From NCBI GenBank assembly GCA_028280485.1, contig JANQLS010000085.1, forward strand, positions 294,800 through 358,799: a DNA stretch of 64,000 nucleotides, given 5' to 3'. The stretch comes from Planctomycetota bacterium (lineage in GTDB: Bacteria; Planctomycetota; UBA8108; JACQVS01). The stretch's first letter is position 1. Each line of letters begins with the position of its first letter. A program made the translations under genes and the position numbers. This document shows, piece by piece, positions 41,354-48,883 of the stretch. Below the pieces are notes generated by a model. The model worked only from the letters and a program-made list of their open reading frames with translations. It made no database searches and was not told the origin of the DNA.

Positions 41354-41731
41354 CTATTCTAACTCTTCCAACTGCTTTCTGATTTCTTCAACCAATTTAG
41401 AGATTGCGGGATCGTCTTTAGAAATGGAATCTTTTTTCCAATCTAAAAACTGTTCAGCCACCATACGCCCTAAAATTCGGTAATGGGAGTCGAGATCCTC
41501 TTCGACTTCCTTTTGGTTGGAGGCTTTGACCGCCTCGTTAGAAATCGTCTCTCCTAAATTCTTTGCTGCTTTTAAACCTTTACCCACCCCTCTTCCCATC
41601 ATTTCCCACAAGGATGTCGACTCTTGTTTCTTCGATTTCGATGCGGGAGATGAGGGCCCGTTACCTGAAGATTTTTCAGGGCTTTTAATGAGATCTTGAT
41701 CAGGTTCTGGCTTTTTTTCGTTTTCGTTCAT
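41354..41731 (-). CDS. Small hypothetical protein with coiled-coil tendency
   Basis: A 125-residue protein from the ATG at 41731; an upstream in-frame TTG (41812) would overlap a plus-strand promoter and is unlikely. The first 40 residues are polar, rich in Ser, Pro and Lys ('KSSGNGPSSPASKSKKQE'). A Gly-rich amphipathic stretch follows ('MMGRGVGKGLKAAKNLGETI'), then a charged helical C-terminus ('LVEEIRKQLEELE'). No known domain, signal or membrane helix. TATAAT on the minus strand (41738-41743) lies only 6 nt before the ATG, so a leaderless or very short-leader transcript is conceivable. Function unknown. Confidence 0.6.
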   Translation of the reverse strand: MNENEKKPEPDQDLIKSPEKSSGNGPSSPASKSKKQESTSLWEMMGRGVGKGLKAAKNLGETISNEAVKASNQKEVEEDLDSHYRILGRMVAEQFLDWKKDSISKDDPAISKLVEEIRKQLEELE

Positions 41732-41783
41732 GCCTACATTATAGAGGGATTTGAAAATTGAGGGAGCAGGAAAATTCTGGTCC

Positions 41784-41812
41784 TTGACAAAGAGTATCCA
41801 GGCTCGCGACAA
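41784..41812 (+). promoter_or_regulatory. Sigma70-type promoter for the DUF1080 gene
   Basis: TTGACA (41784-41789, perfect -35) and GACAAT (41807-41812) are separated by 17 nt. The promoter reads rightward to the ATG at 41903, giving a leader of about 85 nt. Confidence 0.6.
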
Positions 41813-41902
41813 TCAGGGGGTTTGAAAGAGATTACAATCTACCCTCAAATCAATACTTTAGATTTTAACAATGATAAAAGCATCCATTTGGAGGAGTGTT
41901 CT

Positions 41903-43138
41903 ATGTTGCGAAAGTTGATATTCAGCTTGCTGCTATTGGGTTTATGTGCGCAAGTCCAAGCTCAGAGTGAAGAGTTCGGGAAGTGGAAGGAACTCTTTAA
42001 TGGAAAAGACCTCACGGGCTGGACGAATGCAAAACCCACATCAGGCAATCACGCCGGACCTAATCGCTGGAAAGTTGAAAACGGGACTTTAACCAACGGT
42101 AAAGGCGGACAGAACGATATTTGTACCATCGAGGAATTCGAAAATTTTGAACTCGAACTCTGGTACAAGTTCCCTAAGAGAAAAACTCCCAAGTATCGCG
42201 GTAACAGTGGAATCTACCTTCGTGGCCAGGTCGAAGTCCAACTCTTTGATAGCTATGGGATCAAAAAGCCTCGGCCCGTTGATGCCGGTTCTATTTACGA
42301 TGCCGCTTCAGCTTCCAGTTGCCCCCAAAACCCTCCAGGCCACTGGAATAAAATGCGAATTATTAACATCGGTTCTCGCATTACCGTTTACCACAATGGC
42401 TTCTTAGTTCAGAACAACGTCTATCGCAAAAAGAACACTCCTGGGGAAGTTAAAGTTCATCCCATTACTAAACGAGTTCTCAAAAACGTTAAGGGCCCCA
42501 TCATGTTCCAAGGGGACCACTCCCATGTTTGGTACAAAAACATTCGTATTCGCCCCATCTGTGACATGAAGAACCGTTGGGTACCCATGTTTAATGGGAA
42601 AGATCTTACCCAGTTCAAAACTAGGGGAAAACACGATATCAACAATCTTTGGAAAGTTGATAAAGAAGAAGCGTTCTTCAACGATAAAGTTCGAAGTGAG
42701 GGCAAAGATATTTGGACCAAAGGTTCTTACCGAAACTTTTTAGCTCACTATGAATACAAAGTGGATAAGACCATCGATGGCGGAAATAGCGGATTCTATT
42801 TGAGGGATCAGTGGGAAATCCAAATCTACAGCACGCAAAACACTCTCGGGAAAGGCGGCATGCACCAGGATGGAGCTCTCTACTCAAAGAAAAATCCCTC
42901 CAGAGCCGCTCGTAACCGTGCGGATCAATGGAACCTCATGGATGTGAAGGTTCAAGGCATGAAGATCTGGGTTTGGCAAAACGGTCAATTGATCCACGAT
43001 GGTGTTCAATTAAAGAGCCGAACGGACAGCCACGGTACTCCTACCTTGGAAGTGAGTTCGGGCCCATTCAAGCTTCAAGGGGACCACGGTAAGGTTTGGT
43101 TTACTAATCTTTACATTAAAGAGTTACCCGATAATTGA
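41903..43138 (+). CDS. Exported tandem DUF1080 (3-keto-disaccharide hydrolase-type) protein
   Basis: A 411-residue protein from the ATG at 41903, fixed by GGAGGAG (41890-41896) at 6-nt spacing; the longer frame from 41822 is non-coding leader. A signal peptide ends near 'AQVQAQ' (residue 21). Two DUF1080 jelly-roll domains follow (about 28-215 and 222-410). Each opens with 'LFNGKDLTGWTN' or 'MFNGKDLTQFKT' and holds 'SGIYLRGQVEVQLFDSYG' or 'SGFYLRDQWEIQIYST', a duplicated fold. DUF1080 includes 3-keto-glucoside hydrolases that act after periplasmic oxidation of sugars, so it may link with the heme-dehydrogenase proteins in this window. It has its own promoter and terminator. Confidence 0.9.
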   Translation: MLRKLIFSLLLLGLCAQVQAQSEEFGKWKELFNGKDLTGWTNAKPTSGNHAGPNRWKVENGTLTNGKGGQNDICTIEEFENFELELWYKFPKRKTPKYRGNSGIYLRGQVEVQLFDSYGIKKPRPVDAGSIYDAASASSCPQNPPGHWNKMRIINIGSRITVYHNGFLVQNNVYRKKNTPGEVKVHPITKRVLKNVKGPIMFQGDHSHVWYKNIRIRPICDMKNRWVPMFNGKDLTQFKTRGKHDINNLWKVDKEEAFFNDKVRSEGKDIWTKGSYRNFLAHYEYKVDKTIDGGNSGFYLRDQWEIQIYSTQNTLGKGGMHQDGALYSKKNPSRAARNRADQWNLMDVKVQGMKIWVWQNGQLIHDGVQLKSRTDSHGTPTLEVSSGPFKLQGDHGKVWFTNLYIKELPDN

Positions 43139-43158
43139 GCGCTGAGTGCTGATATTTC

Positions 43159-43192
43159 AAAACGCCCTGAAGATTCTTCAGGGCGTTTTTTT
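43159..43192 (+). terminator. Rho-independent terminator after the DUF1080 gene
   Basis: AAAACGCCCTGAAG pairs perfectly with CTTCAGGGCGTTTT around a 3-nt loop (ATT), ending in a T-run. It starts about 20 bp after the stop. Confidence 0.93.
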
Positions 43193-43535
43193 GTATTTCC
43201 AGCGCGTAGCGTTAGCGAGTGACTCTTTGGCTGCGAGGAAAATTGCGTGTAGAGATATGAAGTGATTTCAGAGTAAGCGCTCACGCTACCCCTAATGCGG
43301 TATTGTGTTTTTAAGGTTGTTCGAAGCCCGACCCTCGCTTACGCTTCGGGCTTGAAATGGATTTGAAGCCTAACCCTCGTTGACACTTCGGGCTTGAAAT
43401 GAGGCAGTTATTTTGAGTGTTCATAAATTGCATTTTTACGATGTTGCGGATATCGTCTTTCAATCAAGCATTTTCTGCTACCCACATTAGATTGTTCATA
43501 ATTTCTGATTAAAAAAATCAACGGAAAGATCAACG
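43193..43535. other. Intergenic region with decayed palindromic repeats
   Basis: About 340 bp without a supported ORF. Two tandem degenerate units (43323-43359 and 43365-43401) each carry a CCCTCG(C/T)T...CTTCGGGCTTGAAATG pattern; the first folds by AAGCCCGA (43324-43331)/TCGGGCTT (43346-43353). The segment 43204-43300 has GTAGCGTTAGCGAG and an imperfect inverse near 43280. These look like old relatives of families A and C. Confidence 0.6.
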
Positions 43536-44315
43536 ATGAAGAAGCTCATCAAAGTTGTCATTGTCTTATTGATATTCGCCCTCATTGGAGCGATCGGTCT
43601 CTTCTTCTCAATTAATAGCGCGGTTGAAGAAGGGGTGAGAATGGTTGTACCCACCGTCACCAAAACTGAGGGTGATCTCGAAAAAGCTCAGATTTCAATT
43701 TTTTCGGGGGAGGGAGATTTAACAAATTTCATTGTTAAAAATCCCAAGGGGTTCGATTCAGCCCACGCAGTGAATGTGGGGACAATTCGAGTTAAACTCG
43801 ATCCGATGTCGGTCTTCAGCGAAAAGATTGTGATCGATGAAATTTTCATCGATGGAGCGGAAGTCAATTATGAGGTAGCGTTGAATGGTACCAACATCGG
43901 TACGATTCAAAAGAACATTGATGAATTTGCTGAGAAACAAAAAGCCGAAGCCAAGTCTGAAGGTGAAGAGACCTTGACGACAGAGAAATTCATCAAGATT
44001 AAAAAGTTCACCTTTCAAAATCCCAAGATCACTTTATTAGCGACTCATTTAAAAGGCCAAGAATTGACTTTGGAGTTACCTAATCCTGTGACTCTGAAGG
44101 ATATTGGAGGGGAGGAAGGGATCTCGGTCGCTCAGGCAGCTAAGGTCATTGCCAATCCGGTTACGTCTGCGATTGAAATGGTCGTTAATGCTAAAGACCA
44201 ATTGCTAAAGGATCCTCTCAAAGGCGCAGAAGCACTTCTAAAAGGTGCCGGCCAACTTGAAGGTGGGATCAAGAAGAATGCTGATAGCTTGCTGAAGAAG
44301 CTCGGAGGCGAGTGA
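43536..44315 (+). CDS. Membrane-anchored AsmA-like protein
   Basis: A 259-residue protein. Residues 5-27 are a single hydrophobic helix directly after 'MKKLIK', so the rest faces the periplasm. Residues 40-210 match the beta-rich AsmA/DUF748 style: 'GDLTNFIVKNPKGFDSAHAVNVGTIRVKLDP' in parts and 'IVIDEIFIDGAEVNYEV', where each strand describes a 'shelf' of the fold. A helical, Lys-rich C-terminus ends the protein ('ADSLLKKLGGE'). AsmA-type proteins work in outer-membrane lipid or envelope homeostasis. It is much shorter than E. coli AsmA. GGAAAG lies before the ATG. It ends against a family B repeat and a convergent nitrilase gene. The family call is moderate. Confidence 0.65.
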   Translation: MKKLIKVVIVLLIFALIGAIGLFFSINSAVEEGVRMVVPTVTKTEGDLEKAQISIFSGEGDLTNFIVKNPKGFDSAHAVNVGTIRVKLDPMSVFSEKIVIDEIFIDGAEVNYEVALNGTNIGTIQKNIDEFAEKQKAEAKSEGEETLTTEKFIKIKKFTFQNPKITLLATHLKGQELTLELPNPVTLKDIGGEEGISVAQAAKVIANPVTSAIEMVVNAKDQLLKDPLKGAEALLKGAGQLEGGIKKNADSLLKKLGGE

Positions 44316-44317
44316 TC

Positions 44318-44442
44318 TGTAGGGGCGTCCCTTGTGGGCGCCCGTTTACCGGGTAAGTGTGACAGTTTTAAAGGATTGCGTCGATCAAGGAAAAGTGCAG
44401 GCCCTTTCTTGGCGTAAGCCATTGATGGGCCCTGCCCCTACA
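44318..44442. repeat. Palindromic element, family B, diverged copy
   Basis: The left arm is identical to that at 40215 for about 27 nt and the right arm ends in CCCTGCCCCTACA. The middle is longer and more diverged than in the other copies. It lies between the convergent AsmA-like and nitrilase genes, starting 2 bp after the AsmA-like stop. Confidence 0.8.
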
Positions 44443-44489
44443 GGCGACATTGAATTCACCACGACCCAAATTATTGCAGGTGAATTTGG

Positions 44490-45458
44490 CTACAGGTCCT
44501 CCGGGGTTTCTAATTTCCAACCCGGTTCGGTTTTACTCTCCTGTCCTTTGGGAAGAGGTTCTATCAGTTTCTGGTACAACTCTGGCTTGCGGGCTTTTAA
44601 ATAACGTTGACCCGATGACAATCGAATTTTGTCTTCCGTCAAGGTCGCGTAAGCGATGTCTTCACCCAGTTGATGGCACTCGGATTGAATTTCTCCGTAG
44701 GGATCGATCACCATCGAGTTACCCGTTTTGATGGTGTCGTAATCCACTCCAACAGCATTTGAGAACAGGGCGTACACTCCGTTTTCATAAGCTCTCGTGG
44801 GTAACCAGCGCATCAACCATTCCCGGCCTTTTGGTCCTTCAAATTCCAGCCTAAGAGGAACGGGATCCGTGTGGCGATTCTCCCAAAGTTGGGGATCTAT
44901 TTTTCCTCTCCCGGGCATAACCGAGGGCAAGCCACAAGTGACATGTGGCATGATGATGACCTCAGCGCCCATGAGCGCTGTCATTCTGACGTTTTCGGGG
45001 AGGTTGTTGTCGTAGCAAATTAATATCCCCACTTGCCAACCTTGAAACTTGAAGACCTTGTAGCTTTCTCCGGGACAGAGATGAGGATTCACGAAGGCAT
45101 GAATCTTTCTGAAGGTTTCGATTCGACCTTCGGGAGTGACGACTACATAAGTATTGAAGACCTCATCGTTTTCAGCTTCAAAGAGACCGGCTCCCACCGC
45201 AATTCGATTTTGCTTTGAGATATCAAGTAGTCTTTGAATGCTCGGGCTCTCCTCGATGGGTTCCGCTAACTCTAAGAGTTGATCTTTGGTGAAGGGCTGA
45301 ACGAAAGAGTAACCGCTGATCGAGCATTCGTGAAAACAGATGAGCTGGGATCCTTCTTGGCTTGCCCTTCGGCTGAACTCCTGAATTTTTCCCAAATTAT
45401 GCTCTTTGTCTGCATCACGTGCTTCAAATTGAGCTACAGCGACGTCGAGTGATTTCAT
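44490..45458 (-). CDS. Nitrilase-superfamily carbon-nitrogen hydrolase
   Basis: A 322-residue cytoplasmic enzyme with the complete catalytic triad at family spacing: E44 ('CFHECSISGY'), K119 ('FRKIHAFVNPHL') and C148 ('GILICYDNNLPE'). Members hydrolyse amides, N-carbamoyl groups or nitriles. 'HLCPGESYKVF' and 'MTALMGAEVIIMPHVT' fit amidase or N-carbamoyl-amino-acid hydrolase branches better than true nitrilases. It is divergent from the SurA-like gene with a palindrome in between, and no operon partner is visible. Substrate unknown. Confidence 0.88.
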   Translation of the reverse strand: MKSLDVAVAQFEARDADKEHNLGKIQEFSRRASQEGSQLICFHECSISGYSFVQPFTKDQLLELAEPIEESPSIQRLLDISKQNRIAVGAGLFEAENDEVFNTYVVVTPEGRIETFRKIHAFVNPHLCPGESYKVFKFQGWQVGILICYDNNLPENVRMTALMGAEVIIMPHVTCGLPSVMPGRGKIDPQLWENRHTDPVPLRLEFEGPKGREWLMRWLPTRAYENGVYALFSNAVGVDYDTIKTGNSMVIDPYGEIQSECHQLGEDIAYATLTEDKIRLSSGQRYLKARKPELYQKLIEPLPKGQESKTEPGWKLETPEDL

Positions 45459-45505
45459 TGTTTAACCTTTGGAAACAAAATCGCGGTTTATAGAAATTTA
45501 AACCC

Positions 45506-45635
45506 TTCAAGCCCGAAGCTTTAGCGAGGGATCACTAGGAATGCCAATCCACTCCTTCACCGAACTATATTAGTCGTTACACTCTTTATTAAGATACGGC
45601 CTTCGAATATCCCTCGCTAAAGCTTCGGGCTTGAG
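45506..45635. repeat. Palindromic element, variant C (GAAGCTTTAGCGAGGG), in a divergent region
   Basis: Arms near 45506-45531 and 45610-45635 are inverted copies (TTCAAGCCCGAAGCTTTAGCGAGGGA type) about 78 nt apart. It is the only paired element here between divergent genes, so it sits in a promoter region rather than at a 3' end. Confidence 0.85.
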
Positions 45636-45899
45636 AGGCGATTTGAGCCTTTTTAGCATGCTAATTAGTAGGAGTTTAATTCCTCTTGGCAGGATGAGGG
45701 TTATTTAGGTTGATATTATCGTTCAATCGAAAATAGGAGAAGATTCCTTGTATATCAAGCTCAGAGTAGACGTCTATAGAAGAACAACCTATGATATCCC
45801 TCTCTGGGATTCCAGCTGATTCTAGGCCCTTCCGCCCCAGCTTCGGGGAAAAAGGGAGGCTGATCTAAACCTTAACTTCGAAAAGAAAGTGACCCCAAG
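45636..45899. other. Remainder of the nitrilase/SurA divergent region
   Basis: Together with the palindrome, about 440 bp separate the two genes. TAGCATGCTA (near 45655) is a 10-bp perfect palindrome and could be an operator. CCCCAGCTTCGGGG (near 45836) is a small hairpin in the leader of the SurA-like gene. No ORF is supported. Confidence 0.4.
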
Positions 45900-47066
45900 A
45901 TGAAGAGGAAGATCGAAACTTCGCTCCTTCAATTTCTCACGTTAGTTCTCTTTCTAAGTGGGGGCTCTACTCTCCTTGCCCAAAATGCGAACAAACCGCA
46001 TATCGTCAGTGAGGGCGGATTGGCGGCGATCGTTGGGGACGAAGTGATCACTTACGGTGAACTCGATCGAAAAGTGCTTCAGCGTATCGCCAAGGTCGTC
46101 GGGAATCGCCCGGTATCTCCTGCGCTCATCGCTCAAGCTCGAAACCAGTTCAGGCAAATTCTTTTAGAGGAAATGGTGCGAGATAGCCTTCTCCTTCAAG
46201 AAGCTGAAAAAGAAGAGATCGAAGTCTTCCCTCGACAGATCGATAAAGAGATCAATGACCGAATCAGCCGTTTCCGTAAGGCCGGTCAAAATATTCGTGA
46301 TGCCGATGAATTTTATAAATCTCTTCTAGAGAGTGAAGGCATGACCCGCATTCAGTACAGAGAGAAAGTTCACAAAGAAATCATGATGAACATTCTTCTT
46401 TGGACCAAAGCATTTCGGCCTGAGTTTATTACCCCTGGGGAGTTGCGAGAGTTCTATCGAGTTAACCGAGAGAGCTTTCAAAAGGCTTCTAGCTACACGT
46501 TCAGAATGATTTTGATTCTTCCTTCAGACGATATCCAAGAGAAACTCAATATTATCGACAAAGCCTTGGATGGTGGGATTGAGTTTAGCGAAGTCGCCCG
46601 TCAAACTTCAGCGATTCGGAGTGAAGCAGGGGGTTTTTGGAAGATGAAGGCCGAGGAAGTCGAAAAGATGGCTGACAATCTTAAGAAAGCCATTTACGAA
46701 ATGAAAGAAGGTGAGATGCGGAGGCGCATCCGAACTCCTCGTGGCTGGGTTTATTTGAAGATGATCAAAATTGAGAGAGGAGAAGTCGAGCCTTTCGAAA
46801 AGGTCCAAGAAAAGATCAAAGATCTCATTATTCGAAAACGACGGCTTGAAGATGAAGATCGCTTCGTGAAGCGCCTCAAGAAGAAATACCCGGTAAAGAA
46901 TTTTCTTCCGAAAATTACGGGAGTGGGAGTTCCTGAATTGATTAAAAGGGTTTCCGACCCAGAAACTCCCCCCAAAGGTGAACCGAAGAAAGTCAAAGAT
47001 CTCTCTGAAGAGGCTTCAAAGAATAAGCCGAAGCCTAAAGTAGAAGAGGAAAAGAAAGACTCTTAA
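45900..47066 (+). CDS. SurA-like periplasmic chaperone / peptidyl-prolyl isomerase
   Basis: A 388-residue protein with a signal peptide at residues 1-27 ('FLTLVLFLSGGSTLLAQ'). The SurA N-terminal chaperone part spans about 35-175 ('GGLAAIVGDEVITYGELDRKVLQRI', in the family order, and 'LLEEMVRDSLLLQEAEKE'). A parvulin-type PpiC domain spans about 190-300 ('SYTFRMILI', 'FSEVARQTSA', 'GGFWKMKAEEVEKM'). The C-terminal 85 residues are Lys/Glu/Pro-rich and end in 'KVEEEKKDS'. The His/Asp pattern of active parvulins is weak, so the chaperone function may dominate. It would help fold outer-membrane proteins. It is convergent with the HtrA-like protease, a logical partner in periplasmic quality control. 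Confidence 0.87.
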   Translation: MKRKIETSLLQFLTLVLFLSGGSTLLAQNANKPHIVSEGGLAAIVGDEVITYGELDRKVLQRIAKVVGNRPVSPALIAQARNQFRQILLEEMVRDSLLLQEAEKEEIEVFPRQIDKEINDRISRFRKAGQNIRDADEFYKSLLESEGMTRIQYREKVHKEIMMNILLWTKAFRPEFITPGELREFYRVNRESFQKASSYTFRMILILPSDDIQEKLNIIDKALDGGIEFSEVARQTSAIRSEAGGFWKMKAEEVEKMADNLKKAIYEMKEGEMRRRIRTPRGWVYLKMIKIERGEVEPFEKVQEKIKDLIIRKRRLEDEDRFVKRLKKKYPVKNFLPKITGVGVPELIKRVSDPETPPKGEPKKVKDLSEEASKNKPKPKVEEEKKDS

Positions 47067-47080
47067 TCTTTTCCAACAAC

Positions 47081-47130
47081 GGCATAAAAAAAGCCCATGA
47101 GAAAGAACTCTCGTGGGCTTTTTTTATGCC
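47081..47130. terminator. Symmetric bidirectional terminator between SurA-like and HtrA-like genes
   Basis: GGCATAAAAAAAGCCCA pairs with TGGGCTTTTTTTATGCC, with an inner GAGA/TCTC step around a short loop. An A-run on one side and a T-run on the other give a working U-tract on both strands. The genes end at 47066 (+) and 47160 (-). Confidence 0.93.
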
Positions 47131-47159
47131 GATAAGTCAAATACTGTGAACTTTAAGGA

Positions 47160-48296
47160 TCAAGGCTCTTCGTCGAGTTTCGCCGTTGTCTTGAAGACAT
47201 CGTTTCCTCGAATATATTTGAGAGAGATCACATCCCCGGCATCGAAGCGTTCTAAAACGACTCTCAAATCGTCGATACTTCGAAGGCGATATCCGCCGGC
47301 TTCAACCAAAATATCTCCCTCTTTGATGCCGGCTTTTTTGGCGCCGCCATCATCGGAGAGGTTTTTGATAATCACCGGGAGAATGCCGTAACGGCGAACA
47401 ATTCGATGGGCTTCTTCAGATTCCGTATCGATTTCGACACCTAGAACCGGGTGATAAGGCTTTTCCACTCGGCCGTACTTGATGATCTGTGGAACGAGCT
47501 TCTTAACGATATCGATCGGTACGGCGAATCCGATTCCTGCGTTGACGGAGCTCGGGCTTAAGATCATGGTGTTGATTCCGATGACTCGACCTTTTGAATC
47601 GAGAAGGGGGCCGCCTGAGTTGCCGGGATTGATCGCAGCGTTGGTTTGAATCACATTGAGGATCTTGGTGTTCACGGGTGAATTGATTTCCCGCCTCAGC
47701 GCACTCACGATTCCATTGGTCAAAGTTTGATCCAAGCCGAAGGGATTCCCGATCGCTAAAACATCTTGTCCTTCGAGAAGATTTTTAGATGTTCCCAGTC
47801 GAATGGGCGCGAGCTTTGAAGCGGGAGCTTTAATCTTGAGTACGGCGAGATCTTTTTGTTTATAAAATCCCACCAGTTCGGCATCGAAGACTTCGCCACT
47901 TTGGAGTTTGACCGAGGCGCGATTCGCACTTTGAACGACATGGTAGTTGGTGACGATATGACCCTGTTTATCCCAGATGAATCCGGTACCGTTACCGCGG
48001 GGGATTTCAGTGACATCGAGGGAGAACAAGCTCCGTTGAAGCTGGGAAACAGAGATAAAGACCACGGATTTTGAAGCTTCGTGGAAGACTTCAATTCTTT
48101 GTCTTTCAGCCTGATTCAGTTCAGCGAGCCGTGCTGGATCCATCGCATTGAGAGGGGCAGAGATGAATTCCTGATTGCCATTTTGGACTTTTTCACCCGT
48201 ACCGAAGCTGAGAGTGCTCGCAGCTAATACGAAGCCTAAGAACGCGCTGCCAGTGGCCAAGGCGAATGCGGCCCAACCGTTTTCGATCCTCTTCAT
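47160..48296 (-). CDS. HtrA/DegP-like serine protease with one PDZ domain
   Basis: A 378-residue protein anchored by an N-terminal hydrophobic helix (residues 9-30), catalytic part in the periplasm. The trypsin-like triad is complete: H119 ('VTNYHVVQ'), D149 ('KDLAVLKI') and S227 ('NPGNSGGPLL'). A single PDZ domain lies at about 275-365 ('DGGAKKAGIKEGDILVEAGG', 'LRVVLERFDAGDVISLKYIRG' in parts). This architecture is DegS- or HtrA-like. It would degrade or sense misfolded envelope proteins. Start ATG 48296 with GGAGG (48305-48309). Confidence 0.92.
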   Translation of the reverse strand: MKRIENGWAAFALATGSAFLGFVLAASTLSFGTGEKVQNGNQEFISAPLNAMDPARLAELNQAERQRIEVFHEASKSVVFISVSQLQRSLFSLDVTEIPRGNGTGFIWDKQGHIVTNYHVVQSANRASVKLQSGEVFDAELVGFYKQKDLAVLKIKAPASKLAPIRLGTSKNLLEGQDVLAIGNPFGLDQTLTNGIVSALRREINSPVNTKILNVIQTNAAINPGNSGGPLLDSKGRVIGINTMILSPSSVNAGIGFAVPIDIVKKLVPQIIKYGRVEKPYHPVLGVEIDTESEEAHRIVRRYGILPVIIKNLSDDGGAKKAGIKEGDILVEAGGYRLRSIDDLRVVLERFDAGDVISLKYIRGNDVFKTTAKLDEEP

Positions 48297-48883
48297 ATCC
48301 TATGCCTCCATATTGAGGGTTTAATCTTCTGCCATATTCAGGGCAAAATTCGGTGATTGTTTGTTTCTCGAAGTTATTTATCGGTCAGATTTTACGCTGA
48401 GTACATGCCATAGTTATCAACAGGTTTTTCACTGTATTAAAAACCGGCAGCAGGAAATCTCCAAGCGTGAATTATTCTGACAGATCCCAGGGTGTATTTA
48501 TTCAAAACACCCGATCTGATTCTTGTCTCAAGTTGTTTATTTGTTTAAACTTGAGATAGTTTTTGTCGGTGGAACAAGGTATGCATAAGCCTTGTTGTTG
48601 GATTCTTCGGTTCACGAGAACGTGAACTCATTTCCACCTTTTCTATCAGAGCTGTCGCATCCGATAATGTACTTGCGTCCGTACGCACTCTAATCGGCGT
48701 TAACTTTATTGGATAGTTCTGAAAGAGAAACTTCCGAAAATAGCCGATCTAAAGATATGGACGATTCTCGGGTGTTTTAATTACGTCCGAAAATTTATCT
48801 TAAAAAGTGAATCACCGGAAACTGAGTCAGCTCTATCTCGTTAGAACTATAGATTTCCAAGATTTCTAATACTTCTCAGACGA
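48297..48883. other. 587-bp intergenic region with a series of hairpins
   Basis: This is the longest gap in the window, between the divergent HtrA and CHAT genes. It has no supported ORF. Its middle part (48481-48697) is listed separately as a structured segment. The parts near each gene show no clear promoter. Confidence 0.6.
48481..48697. ncRNA. Candidate structured RNA or operator array: five successive inverted repeats
   Basis: Hairpins in order: CAGATC-GGGTGT with ACACCC-GATCTG (48481-48518); TCTCAAGTT with AACTTGAGA (48526-48556); AACAAGG with CCTTGTT (48573-48596); GTTCACG with CGTGAAC, 4-nt loop (48610-48627); CCGAT...GCGT with ACGC...ATCGG (48661-48697). All five are perfect or nearly so. 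The spacing is regular and no hairpin has a T-run, so these are not simple terminators. It matches no RNA class I recognise (not RNase P, tmRNA, SRP or 6S consensus). Strand is undetermined. Confidence 0.45.
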
